Positions 28,419-38,138 of a DNA stretch of 46,887 bases are shown in pieces. This stretch comes from Spirochaetaceae bacterium (lineage in GTDB: Bacteria; Spirochaetota; Spirochaetia; DSM-27196; PWMO01): assembly GCA_007693325.1 (NCBI GenBank), contig REDW01000072.1, positions 1-46,887 of the forward strand, read 5' to 3'. Below the pieces are notes generated by a model. That model ran no database searches, was not told where the DNA came from, and was given only the letters and a program-made list of their open reading frames with translations. A program made the position numbers and the translations under genes. Position 1 is the first letter of the stretch, and each line of letters starts with the position of its first letter.

Positions 28419-30169
28419 CCGGTCTGCTTTGGTTGCAGCAGTGCCGCGCGCAGCCGCTCGGGTGGAGTGCTGACGATATCGGTATCGGGCTCGCCGGGTG
28501 CCAGACAGAGCGTCACACGCTGCTGGCTGGCCCGCGACAGATCCGGCCGCTCCAGGCAACCGGCAACGTGCACCCCTATGCGGCAGCAGCGTTTTCCCGC
28601 CGGGGTCAGCTCTACGGTTACCGGTGCAACAATCGGCCCGTTCAATGCCGGGTAGCCCAGCGACAGTACCCTGTCCTGCCAGCGGATCCGGAAGAGGCTA
28701 CCCCAGATGGTACTGCGCGCCGGCTTATGTCCGGCTTCGATATAGGCGGCTCCCTGGCTGCCGTCGGGGTAGACGCTTTCGATCTCAATCCACTGCCCGA
28801 CCGCGCACTCATAGAGCGCGACCTCGAGCGGTGAAAGCCGCACTACCGGCGCGTCTGAAGCCGCCACCGGCGTGGTGAAGTGCAGGTCCAGCAGCAGCCA
28901 GCCGCTGTTTTCGATAAACAGGGCGTCCATCTGCAGGCTGCCGGGCTGTTGCAGCGCCGGATCCACCAGCGATGCGTAGGTCGATAGCCCGCGCGCGTGG
29001 CGCGATTCAAATGAGAAAGCGCTTTCGACGCTCATGGTGCAGCGCTTGCCGCGGAACTCGATCCAGCCGAGCGATGGGCGGCGCGACAGGAGCGAGTACT
29101 CATCGCTGTCTATGCGGCACAGCGCGCCGTTATCAAACCAGGCGGCAATGCCTTCTTCGCTCAACGTGGCTGACCCCATCATGCTGGCGACATATTCGCG
29201 ATCCGACAAAATGTCCACGTCGGAGACTGCGTGCCGTTCTGCTCCGTTTTCTGCGCCAATGTCGCTGCACAGCAGGCTCAGGATCGAGTGAGTTTGTCCT
29301 GCGGTCTGCCGCCCGTGGCGCTGCTGTGCAGCACGGCGGACCGCGTGCAGCAACTGCGGCGTAACCGGGTCCGGTTGCACCACGTCGATAACCGGCGCAG
29401 CGTGGTGGTCCTCATCACAGGAGGCAATGAAGTCCCGGCTGAGCGGGACCAGCTGCAGCGACGTGCGCTTTGCAACCGCCTGCAGCAGTTGCTGCAGGCG
29501 GCGCAGCGGCAGCCCGTCTTGCGGATTACCAAAGTGAATCAGCAGCACAGCCGACGGGGAGCGCTTTGCAGCGCGTCTCAACGCGCGCGCCAGCCTGCGA
29601 ACCACCCTGGCGGCTGCTGCCTCTGTCATGCCGCTGAGCAGGCCGGTCCAGTCCGCGCCGGCAACACGGTAACGGCGCTGTTCACCGTAGAAAATCAGTT
29701 CTCCCAGTGGAGCGCTTCCGGCGGAATCGAAGCCGGCGGCAACAAAGGCAAAGCTGTCCTGGTAGCGCTGCAGCGTTACTCCCCGCGCGAGGTCTGCGGT
29801 CGCGTGGAAGAATCCGGGGTGCTCAACACCGAAGTGTGCGCCCAGCCCGTCTCCCCAGGCGTTACGCATTGCCCAAGACAGTTCACGCTTGAGCTCGGCT
29901 TCCAGCAGCGCCCCGTGCGGTACACCGCTGTAGCCGCACGCAGCCAGACTGTCGAATCCCTGACGGCAGCGCGAGCGGATCAGGTCAAGCGTGCGGCTGA
30001 TCGGCGTCTGGTGGTGTTCCAGCAGCCTGGTCGGAAAGCTCCACGTTACCCCGGCCTCGGCAAACTTCGGCCACTGCAGCAGCTGCTCAATGGCATCGGA
30101 GCCGGCTGTCGTCTGGGCGTCCGGCTGCTGCGTGTGGAACAGCAGGGCGAGAGCTAAACGCCGTTTCAT
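28415..30169 (-). CDS. large protein of unknown function, possibly carbohydrate-active
   Basis: A 584-residue protein I cannot assign. The N-terminus (KRRLALALLFHTQQPDA) and several segments (LLIHFGNPQDGLPLRR, LVPLSRDFIASCDEDHH) are reminiscent of the beta/alpha fold of GH57/GH38-type hydrolases or deacetylases, but I see no convincing catalytic pair. The C-terminal half (about residues 370-580) is beta-rich and could be a sandwich domain like those following such catalytic domains. No signal peptide is evident. The start at 30169 fits a promoter TTGACT-16-TAGAAA ending 7 nt upstream; no Shine-Dalgarno. It is convergent with birA, with overlapping stop codons. Confidence 0.6.
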   Translation of the reverse strand: MKRRLALALLFHTQQPDAQTTAGSDAIEQLLQWPKFAEAGVTWSFPTRLLEHHQTPISRTLDLIRSRCRQGFDSLAACGYSGVPHGALLEAELKRELSWAMRNAWGDGLGAHFGVEHPGFFHATADLARGVTLQRYQDSFAFVAAGFDSAGSAPLGELIFYGEQRRYRVAGADWTGLLSGMTEAAAARVVRRLARALRRAAKRSPSAVLLIHFGNPQDGLPLRRLQQLLQAVAKRTSLQLVPLSRDFIASCDEDHHAAPVIDVVQPDPVTPQLLHAVRRAAQQRHGRQTAGQTHSILSLLCSDIGAENGAERHAVSDVDILSDREYVASMMGSATLSEEGIAAWFDNGALCRIDSDEYSLLSRRPSLGWIEFRGKRCTMSVESAFSFESRHARGLSTYASLVDPALQQPGSLQMDALFIENSGWLLLDLHFTTPVAASDAPVVRLSPLEVALYECAVGQWIEIESVYPDGSQGAAYIEAGHKPARSTIWGSLFRIRWQDRVLSLGYPALNGPIVAPVTVELTPAGKRCCRIGVHVAGCLERPDLSRASQQRVTLCLAPGEPDTDIVSTPPERLRAALLQPKQTG

Positions 30170-30176
30170 GACTGTA

Positions 30177-30204
30177 TTTCTACCACAGGCAGGCAAAAAG
30201 TCAA
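30177..30204 (-). promoter_or_regulatory. promoter of the large unknown gene
   Basis: Minus strand: TTGACT (30199-30204), 16-nt spacer, TAGAAA (30177-30182), then 7 nt to the ATG at 30169. Confidence 0.4.
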
Positions 30205-30250
30205 TCAATCTTCACGATAGACAACTTTTCTTGCAAAATTCAGTTGATGA

Positions 30251-32011
<1,761 letters not shown>

Positions 32012-32030
32012 TTTGTCGCCGCTTTACAAC

Positions 32031-32058
32031 GGGGAAGCCATTACGGCTTCCCCTTTTT
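32031..32058 (+). terminator. Rho-independent terminator of groEL
   Basis: A perfect 9-bp stem GGGGAAGCC / GGCTTCCCC with a 5-nt loop, followed directly by five T. It lies 20 nt after the groEL stop. Confidence 0.9.
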
Positions 32059-32096
32059 GGTTTTGGGCCGTATCTTTAGGGTAGTGGGTCAGCATA

Positions 32097-32390
32097 ATGA
32101 AGCGTGAAGACTTTGTATTTACGATCGGCTTTGAGGGTAACACGGCCGTGGTAGACGCGCGCAGCCGCAAGCGCTATCGATCGCTCGGAACAATGGAGCT
32201 GGTCGAGAAGGGTCTCTATCGCCAGGCGTTCTGTTCAGCGCTCTACGCTGCAGACGCGCAGGAGATGGAGCAGCTGTTGGCATATATGCGCCGGCACACC
32301 ACTTTTGACGCTTCCTCGGAAATTGCCCTCAAGCGTCTGTTCGGCGTCTTCGAGGTACCCGAGGGAATCACCCGAACCCTGGCGGTCTGA
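32097..32390 (+). CDS. conserved-looking small protein, unknown
   Basis: A 97-residue soluble protein (MKREDFVFTIGFEGNTAVVD at the start). It has a beta-rich N-terminal third, then a basic helix-rich part, and ends VFEVPEGITRTLAV. There is no signal peptide, membrane segment, or cysteine. I do not recognise the family. Codon use and GC look like the neighbours, so it is likely real. It starts 38 nt after the groEL terminator with no clear ribosome site, and 110 bp separate it from yajC. Its role cannot be inferred. Confidence 0.6.
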   Translation: MKREDFVFTIGFEGNTAVVDARSRKRYRSLGTMELVEKGLYRQAFCSALYAADAQEMEQLLAYMRRHTTFDASSEIALKRLFGVFEVPEGITRTLAV

Positions 32391-32439
32391 CCGGGCCGGG
32401 ACTGTCCCGGAGCCCCGGTTTGCAATATCGAGCCCTTTA

Positions 32440-32469
32440 TTGACTGCCGCTGTCGTTGTGTGCTACGGT
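32440..32469 (+). promoter_or_regulatory. candidate promoter of yajC-secD-secF
   Basis: TTGACT (32440-32445), 18-nt spacer, TACGGT (32464-32469). The leader would carry AAGGA (32485-32489) before the ATG at 32501. Confidence 0.35.
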
Positions 32470-32500
32470 TGTCGAAATCTCAACGAAGGACAATATAATC

Positions 32501-32890
32501 ATGGCTACAATCTTTCATAATCTTCCGCTGTTGATGGCGCCGCCGGCCGGTGGAGCTCAAGGTGGGCCGGCTTCAATTGTGCCGACACTGGTAACATTCG
32601 GATTGGTTTTTCTGATTTTCTACTTCCTGATCATCAGACCGCAGAGCAAGCGCCAGAAAGAGACCAAGCAGATGCTCAGTCAGTTGCGCAAGGGTGACCG
32701 GGTTGTGACCATTGGCGGCATGCGCGGCACAATCCAGTCACTCAAAGAAGACAGCGTGGTGCTCAAGGTGGATTCCAATACTTCGATCGAGTTTAACCGG
32801 TCGGCTATCGGTAATGTTGTCGATAAGCGCAGCGGTTCGAAGCCACAGAAGGAAAAGGATACCACTGAAGACGCCTCGGACGAGGAATAG
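32501..32890 (+). CDS. yajC: preprotein translocase accessory subunit YajC
   Basis: A 129-residue membrane protein. One helix at about residues 28-48 (IVPTLVTFGLVFLIFYFLII) is followed by RPQSKRQKETKQM, the classic YajC junction, then GDRVVTIGGMRGTI and a short charged tail. YajC binds SecDF and the SecYEG channel. The order yajC-secD-secF is conserved in many bacteria and confirms the call. The start at 32501 is chosen because it gives the normal short N-terminus, with AAGGA about 11 nt upstream. secD begins 33 nt downstream. Confidence 0.92.
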   Translation: MATIFHNLPLLMAPPAGGAQGGPASIVPTLVTFGLVFLIFYFLIIRPQSKRQKETKQMLSQLRKGDRVVTIGGMRGTIQSLKEDSVVLKVDSNTSIEFNRSAIGNVVDKRSGSKPQKEKDTTEDASDEE

Positions 32891-32923
32891 CCGACATTTT
32901 GGTTTCCGGAGAGATAGAATCAT

Positions 32924-34651
32924 ATGAGTAAGCGAGTCCGGCTCCTCACCGTGCTGGTGTTAATCATCATCGGTGGGTTTTTCGTCTGGCCAACGGTTAA
33001 CTGGTATTTCCTGCTTTCGCCTCAGGAACAGGAATTGGCACGTTTGTCGCGCACCCAGGTGCGCGAGTACGCCCAGGATCAGGCACGCACTACGTTGCTC
33101 GAGCTACGGGAGTTATCTACCGAATCGCCGCAGAGCGAACTGCCCGAGGAGTATCGGTTCCTGATCGATACAGCCCGCGAGAACTACCGCCTGGAAGAAC
33201 GCGATCTGCCTTCAACCTGGGTGGTCCGCGACGTGCTCGCCGGTTTCCGCAGCGAGCGGGAGGCGTTTGAGGCCATCGAGTCGCATCATCGCGACCGCAT
33301 CCAGCAGCTGCAGTCGATCCGTGACCGGATAATCCAGCTGGGGCTCGATCTCTCCGGTGGCGTCAATGTAGTGCTGGAGGCAGACCGGGCCAGCCTGGCG
33401 GAGCGGCTTGGCGAGGACCCCACTCAGGAACAGATGGACGAGGCTGTAAGCCTTGCACTGGAGATTCTTTCTAACCGGATCGACCGCTTCGGGATCACCG
33501 AACCGCAGATTCGGCGTATGGATCAGGCGCGTATTTCGATCGAGATTCCCGGTGATGATGATCGCGAGCGGGTGGACTCGTTCCTGATGGGGCGCGGCAG
33601 CCTCAACTTCCACATCGTGGACGATGAGGCTACCGCCGAGCTGGCGCAGCTGCAGCAGCAGCAGCCGGGATGGTCGCCGGAAGTAGACGGCGTGCCGGAC
33701 TTTGTGCCCGCCGGATCGCGGATTGCCGAGTACGTTACCCGTGACCAGTACGGGATCGACCAGTTTGTGCGCTACATCGTGATTCGCGAAGACGTATCCG
33801 AGCACGGGCTGCCGGGGCAGCATATCACCGAAGCTCAGGTAGGCCGCGATCCGCTGACCAACCGGCCGCTGGTGAACTTTGTGCTCGACGGTGAAGGAAC
33901 GCGCCGCTTCTCGGTACTGACACGAGACAACGTCGGGTCGAGCATGGCGATCGTAATGGATGACCGTGTGCGTGCCTACGCCACCATCCAGGAAGAGATT
34001 CCTACCGGCCAGGTTCGCATCAGCGGGTTCGATCAGGACCAGGCGCAGAACATTGCGCGGGTGCTGCGTACCGCCGCGTTGCCGATCGATCTCAACGTGC
34101 TCAACCAGCAGACCGTTGGCGCCCAACTGGGCGCCGAGACCATCCAGGCCGGGTTGCGCGCCATTGCGCTGGGGTTTGCGCTGGTCATGATCTTCATGGT
34201 GATCTACTACAAGGGAGCTGGGATCATCGCTGACCTGGTGCTGACGCTGAATCTCTTTTTCATTGTGTCGATTCTCTCGGTGTTCAATCTGACGCTGACG
34301 CTGACCAGTATTGCCGGTGTGATCCTGACCGTGGGTATGGCGGTAGACGCCAACGTTATCATTTTCGAGCGCATAAAAGAGGAGTACCGCCTGGGCAAGA
34401 GCCCGCAGGCAGCGGTACGCGCAGGGTTTGACAAAGCGTTCTGGACCGTCATGGACGCAAACATTACCACCTTTATTGCGGCAGTTTTTCTGTCACAACT
34501 TGGTTCGGGTCCGATCCAGGGTTTTGCCGTCACGCTTTCGGTAGGAATCGTTTCGTCCATGTTCACCGCCCTCTTTGTTTCGCGGCTCGTCTTTGATTTT
34601 TCAACCGAAGTGCTGCGGCGCTCCAAGCTGAGCATCGCCTGGGGGCTTTGA
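32924..34651 (+). CDS. secD: protein translocase subunit SecD
   Basis: A 575-residue RND-type membrane protein that helps pull secreted proteins through SecYEG using the proton gradient. One N-terminal helix (about 8-28) is followed by a large periplasmic region beginning with LGLDLSGGVNVVLEAD at about residue 139. Five C-terminal helices include VGMAVDANVIIFERIKEEYR (motif D4 with the conserved Asp and Arg). The length fits the family. GGAGAG is found about 9 nt before the ATG. Its stop lies 2 nt before the chosen secF ATG. Confidence 0.96.
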   Translation: MSKRVRLLTVLVLIIIGGFFVWPTVNWYFLLSPQEQELARLSRTQVREYAQDQARTTLLELRELSTESPQSELPEEYRFLIDTARENYRLEERDLPSTWVVRDVLAGFRSEREAFEAIESHHRDRIQQLQSIRDRIIQLGLDLSGGVNVVLEADRASLAERLGEDPTQEQMDEAVSLALEILSNRIDRFGITEPQIRRMDQARISIEIPGDDDRERVDSFLMGRGSLNFHIVDDEATAELAQLQQQQPGWSPEVDGVPDFVPAGSRIAEYVTRDQYGIDQFVRYIVIREDVSEHGLPGQHITEAQVGRDPLTNRPLVNFVLDGEGTRRFSVLTRDNVGSSMAIVMDDRVRAYATIQEEIPTGQVRISGFDQDQAQNIARVLRTAALPIDLNVLNQQTVGAQLGAETIQAGLRAIALGFALVMIFMVIYYKGAGIIADLVLTLNLFFIVSILSVFNLTLTLTSIAGVILTVGMAVDANVIIFERIKEEYRLGKSPQAAVRAGFDKAFWTVMDANITTFIAAVFLSQLGSGPIQGFAVTLSVGIVSSMFTALFVSRLVFDFSTEVLRRSKLSIAWGL

Positions 34652-34653
34652 CA

Positions 34654-35775
34654 ATGCGCAAGGTGATAGAGTTTACTCGAATTCGCTTCTTCATGATCGC
34701 TGTCTCGGTGATAGTGATCATCGCCGGATTGACCAGTACGGTTCTTCAGCAGGGGTTCAACCTCGGCATAGACTTCCAGGCCGGATCGAGTCAGCGGGTG
34801 GAGATCAGTGCGCCGGCAACCGTGGAACAGGTACGCGCCGCGCTTGAGGGCCTGCCCGGGATCCTGGTGCAGACCGTGGGTGGCGAAGAGCAGCAGCAGT
34901 TCAGTATCCGCGTTCGCGATACCGGTGCAATTGAGGATTTCAGTTCGGTAATGCCCGATCGGGTGATCAGTCAGCTGGAAGCGCAGTTCGGCAGCGGTAC
35001 GGTAGAGGAACTGGAGTCCGCCTACGTTGGTCCGCGCTTTGCGGGGGACCTGGCCGGTCAGGCCGCCATGCTGACTTCGCTGGCACTGGCGCTGATTCTG
35101 ATGTATCTCTGGTTTCGCTTCCGGCTGGGCTACGCGGTGGCAGCTATTGCGACCCTGGTGCACGACGTGTTGTTCATGCTCGGTTTCATCGGCGCGCTGC
35201 AGCTGGAAGTGTCCACTGCTACCATAGCCGCGGTACTGACCATTGTGGGCTATTCGCTCAACGATACTATCGTTATTTTTGACCGCATCCGTGAGAACGA
35301 GACGTTGCTGCGCGACGCTCCGTTCAGCACCATTATCAACACCAGTATCACGCAGTCACTGAGCCGCACGTTGATAACATCCGCCACTACCATGCTGGCG
35401 GTTCTGGCAATCTTCATTTTTGCTACCGGCACGATTCAGGACTTTGCTCTGAATCTTATGGTCGGTATTGTGGTTGGTACCTATTCGTCGATCTTCATCG
35501 CTTCGCCGACCCTGCTCGGCTGGCATCGCAGGCAGCGGGCACGCAGCAAGAAGAAGCAGATGGAGAAATACGGCCGTGCCGCTGCCGCCGAGCCGGCCAA
35601 ACGTCCCGAGAGCGCAGCGGCTGATGTACCCGCGCCGGCCGCTGCTGCGGTAAGTGGTGAACCGCAGCCGGTGACCGTGCCCGACGCCGAAACTGTGAAG
35701 CGCGAGCTGGCCCAGCGAAAGCAGCAGTCGGCCGGCAAGAATGTGCCGCGTTCCAAACGTAAGAAGAAGAAGTAG
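34654..35775 (+). CDS. secF: protein translocase subunit SecF
   Basis: A 373-residue partner of SecD. An N-terminal helix is followed by LGIDFQAGSSQRVEI, then five helices with GYSLNDTIVIFDRIREN and the following QSLSRTLITSATTML, all SecF signatures. The last 80 or so residues form a long Ala/Pro/Glu-rich tail that ends in a strongly basic cluster (SKRKKKK); this is longer than in E. coli SecF and might contact ribosomes or lipids (inference). ATG 34654 is preferred; a TTG at 34648 is possible. The HD-domain gene is convergent. Confidence 0.95.
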   Translation: MRKVIEFTRIRFFMIAVSVIVIIAGLTSTVLQQGFNLGIDFQAGSSQRVEISAPATVEQVRAALEGLPGILVQTVGGEEQQQFSIRVRDTGAIEDFSSVMPDRVISQLEAQFGSGTVEELESAYVGPRFAGDLAGQAAMLTSLALALILMYLWFRFRLGYAVAAIATLVHDVLFMLGFIGALQLEVSTATIAAVLTIVGYSLNDTIVIFDRIRENETLLRDAPFSTIINTSITQSLSRTLITSATTMLAVLAIFIFATGTIQDFALNLMVGIVVGTYSSIFIASPTLLGWHRRQRARSKKKQMEKYGRAAAAEPAKRPESAAADVPAPAAAAVSGEPQPVTVPDAETVKRELAQRKQQSAGKNVPRSKRKKKK

Positions 35776-35791
35776 CCGGAAACGAGGTGAC

Positions 35792-35815
35792 GGCCCCGGC
35801 GCCAGGCGCGGGGCC
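35792..35815. terminator. GC-rich stem-loop between convergent secF and HD gene
   Basis: GGCCCCG (35792-35798) pairs with CGGGGCC (35809-35815). No T-run follows on either strand, so termination would be weak or Rho-assisted. It may act in both directions. Confidence 0.3.
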
Positions 35816-35822
35816 AATAACC

Positions 35823-36398
35823 CTAGTCTATCGATCCGCGCAGACCAATGTCGTCAGCGGCCTCGCGCATCCCCATGATAGTATCTTCAATTGCCTCGTC
35901 GATAGAAACGCCGAGCATTTCCGCGCCCCTCTCGATTACCGAGCGGTTGACCCCGGCTGCAAACCCTTTGTCTTTCCATTTCTTCTTGACCGACTTGGGC
36001 TGCATATCGAGTACGCTCTTGGATGGGCGCATCAATGCGGTTGCCGTCACCAGTCCGGTGAGTTCGTCTATGGTATAGAGCACCTTCTCCATCTCGTGTT
36101 CCGGCTTGGCGTCCGTGAACATCTCCCAGGCGTGAGACAGCACGGCGTGGATGTAGTTCTCCGGCCAGCCCGCGTCGCGCAGAATCTGCTCGGTCCTGCT
36201 GCAGTGTTCGGTCGGATACATCTCCCAGTCGAGATCGTGCACCAGGCCGATTACGCCCCACTGGTCCTCGTCGTAGCCGCGCTTGCGCGCGCAGTAGCGC
36301 ATCACCGCCTCTACCGACCGGGCGTGCTTCAGGAGGCTGTCGGTCCTGGTGTATTGCTGCAGCAGCGCCAGCGCTTGTTCGCGGGTCGGTTCATTCAT
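35823..36398 (-). CDS. HD-domain phosphohydrolase
   Basis: A 191-residue soluble protein of the HD superfamily. The metal site is seen in LLKHARSVEAVMRY (first His near residue 24), VIGLVHDLDWEMYP (HD pair near residue 54), and later THAVLSHAW-like and ELTGLV segments with the further His and Asp residues. This form is common among bacterial putative hydrolases of nucleotides or phosphates; the substrate is unknown. An AGAGGAG site precedes the ATG at about 6 nt. It is convergent with secF (47 bp between stops) and divergent from the HAD gene. Confidence 0.78.
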   Translation of the reverse strand: MNEPTREQALALLQQYTRTDSLLKHARSVEAVMRYCARKRGYDEDQWGVIGLVHDLDWEMYPTEHCSRTEQILRDAGWPENYIHAVLSHAWEMFTDAKPEHEMEKVLYTIDELTGLVTATALMRPSKSVLDMQPKSVKKKWKDKGFAAGVNRSVIERGAEMLGVSIDEAIEDTIMGMREAADDIGLRGSID

Positions 36399-36573
36399 AG
36401 TGTGCTCCTCTTACTCTCTGTTTTGCTCTCTGTTTGGCAGCTCGGTGCCGCCTCATAATGGCAGGCCGCGCCGTTCAAGGTCAACTCGGCGTGCAGCGTC
36501 AAAATCTGGACGCGTGTGTGTACGCGGCATCTGATTCGCGATATATTGTAGCATTGACGATAAAGGATACCCG

Positions 36574-37365
36574 ATGGATCTGCGCGACAAGTTACTACAG
36601 CGAAAGGGCTTCATCTGCGATATGGACGGCGTGATCTATCACGGAAACCGCCTGCTTCCCGGTGCGGTGCAGTTTGTCGACTGGCTCAAACGTGAGAACA
36701 AGAAGTATCTCTTCCTGACAAACTCCAGTGAACGGTCGCCGCGCGAACTGCAGCAGAAACTGCAGCGTCTCGGGATCGAGGTGGAGCCCGAACACTTCTA
36801 TACCAGCGCACTGGCCACGGCTACGTTTCTGGCGTCGCAGTGTCCCGGCGGTTCGGTGTATGTCATCGGCGAGGCAGGATTGATCAATGCGCTCTACGAT
36901 GCCGGTATGTCAATCAACGATATGAACCCGGATTACGTTGTGGTGGGAGAGACCCGTTCATACAGCTTTGAAAAACTCGAGCAGGCTATCAACCTTGTGC
37001 GCGCCGGCGCCAGATTGATCGGCACCAACCCCGATCTCACCGGTCCGGTGGAGCAGGGAATAGTGCCGGCGTGCGGCGCGCTGGTATCTCCGATTGAGCT
37101 GTCCACCGGTTTCAAAGCCTACTTTGTGGGAAAGCCCAACCCGCTGATGATGCGCCATGCCCTGAAACGACTGGCTGTGCGACGCGAAGAAGCGTTTATC
37201 ATTGGCGACAGAATGGATACCGATATCATCGCCGGGATCGAGTCGGAAATCGAGACAATCCTGCTGCTCAGCGGGGTAACCGCCCGCGAGGACCTGCGCA
37301 GCTTCCCTTACCAACCGCACCACGTGCTCGATGGCATCGGCGGTGTACCGGAGAGCTGTGAGTGA
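36574..37365 (+). CDS. HAD-IIA family phosphatase (NagD-like)
   Basis: A 263-residue HAD hydrolase. Motif I is FICDMDGVIYHGN (catalytic Asp pair near residues 16 and 18), motif II LTNSSERS, motif III the Lys in VGKPNPLMM, and motif IV IIGDRMDTDIIAG. The C2-type cap between motifs II and III makes it IIA, as in NagD and phosphoglycolate or 4-nitrophenyl phosphatases. The substrate is not shown. AAAGGA lies 7 nt before the ATG. The stop overlaps the next start as GTGA, so it is coupled to the esterase. Confidence 0.87.
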   Translation: MDLRDKLLQRKGFICDMDGVIYHGNRLLPGAVQFVDWLKRENKKYLFLTNSSERSPRELQQKLQRLGIEVEPEHFYTSALATATFLASQCPGGSVYVIGEAGLINALYDAGMSINDMNPDYVVVGETRSYSFEKLEQAINLVRAGARLIGTNPDLTGPVEQGIVPACGALVSPIELSTGFKAYFVGKPNPLMMRHALKRLAVRREEAFIIGDRMDTDIIAGIESEIETILLLSGVTAREDLRSFPYQPHHVLDGIGGVPESCE

Positions 37366-38132
37366 TCCTAAAGTCTCGACGCAACGGTAGCGGACCTCCG
37401 CTGATAATTCTGCACGGTCTGTTCGGTTCGGCGGACAACTGGCGTTCGGTAGCCGCGCAGCTGGCAACGCGCTTCACTACCGTTACGCTGGATCTACGCA
37501 ATCACGGCGACTCGCGGCACGCAGGCAGTATGAGCTATCGAGAAATGGCCCGTGACGTGGGCGATACGCTTGACGAGCTGAGAATCCACGCGGGGCACCT
37601 GCTGGGGCATTCAATGGGAGGCAAGGTGGCAATGCAATTTGCCCTCGATGTGCCGCAGCGTACGCTTTCGCTGCTGGTAGTCGATATCGCACCCAAGCGC
37701 TACCCGGCGCACCACCGGCAGATCCTGCGCGCCATGGCAGAACTGGAGTCGGCGCAGGCTCGCTCGCGCAAGCAGGCGGACCGCTTTCTGGCCGACTACA
37801 TCGAGAACCAGATGGTTCGTGCGTTTCTACTCAAGAGTGTGGCGCCAGGCGAGGACGGTGTCTACCGCTGGAGACTGAACGCTGCAGCCATTATCAGTAA
37901 CTACGACACCATTTCCGACTGGCCGCAGCAAACGGCGGTCTACCAGGGGCCGGCACTGCTGTTGCGCGGCGCTGCCTCCGACTATGTTGATAACCATGAT
38001 TTGAACGCAGCCAGGCGCTGGTTCCCCGCGCTGCAGCTGCAGCAGATCGATGGAGCCGGGCACTGGGTGCACGCCGAGAGACGCGATCAGTTCTGCGATG
38101 CGGTCATCCGGTTCCTCGATTCGAGTACGTAA
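37362..38132 (+). CDS. alpha/beta hydrolase, YbfF-like esterase
   Basis: A 256-residue serine hydrolase. LIILHGLFGSADNWR, TLDLRNHGDS, LLGHSMGGKVAMQFAL (nucleophile Ser) and VVDIAPKRYPAHH closely follow the YbfF pattern; the catalytic His is near the end in GAGHWVHAE. YbfF cleaves short acyl esters including acyl-CoA analogues; the natural role is unclear. It starts with GTG 37362 within the HAD stop. glgX follows after 6 nt, so the three genes form an operon. Confidence 0.85.
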   Translation: MILKSRRNGSGPPLIILHGLFGSADNWRSVAAQLATRFTTVTLDLRNHGDSRHAGSMSYREMARDVGDTLDELRIHAGHLLGHSMGGKVAMQFALDVPQRTLSLLVVDIAPKRYPAHHRQILRAMAELESAQARSRKQADRFLADYIENQMVRAFLLKSVAPGEDGVYRWRLNAAAIISNYDTISDWPQQTAVYQGPALLLRGAASDYVDNHDLNAARRWFPALQLQQIDGAGHWVHAERRDQFCDAVIRFLDSST

Positions 38133-38138
38133 TCGCCT

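Noticed and set aside
29231-30157. Long open frame on the plus strand opposite the 584-residue gene
   Set aside because: It is a shadow: high GC gives long antisense frames, it has no ribosome site, and its residues are Arg/Gln-rich with no domain pattern.
36399-36573. Direct repeat CTCTCTGTTTTG/CTCTCTGTTTGG (about 36413-36437) in the gap before the HAD gene
   Set aside because: Two short imperfect copies only; no sign of a larger repeat or mobile element.
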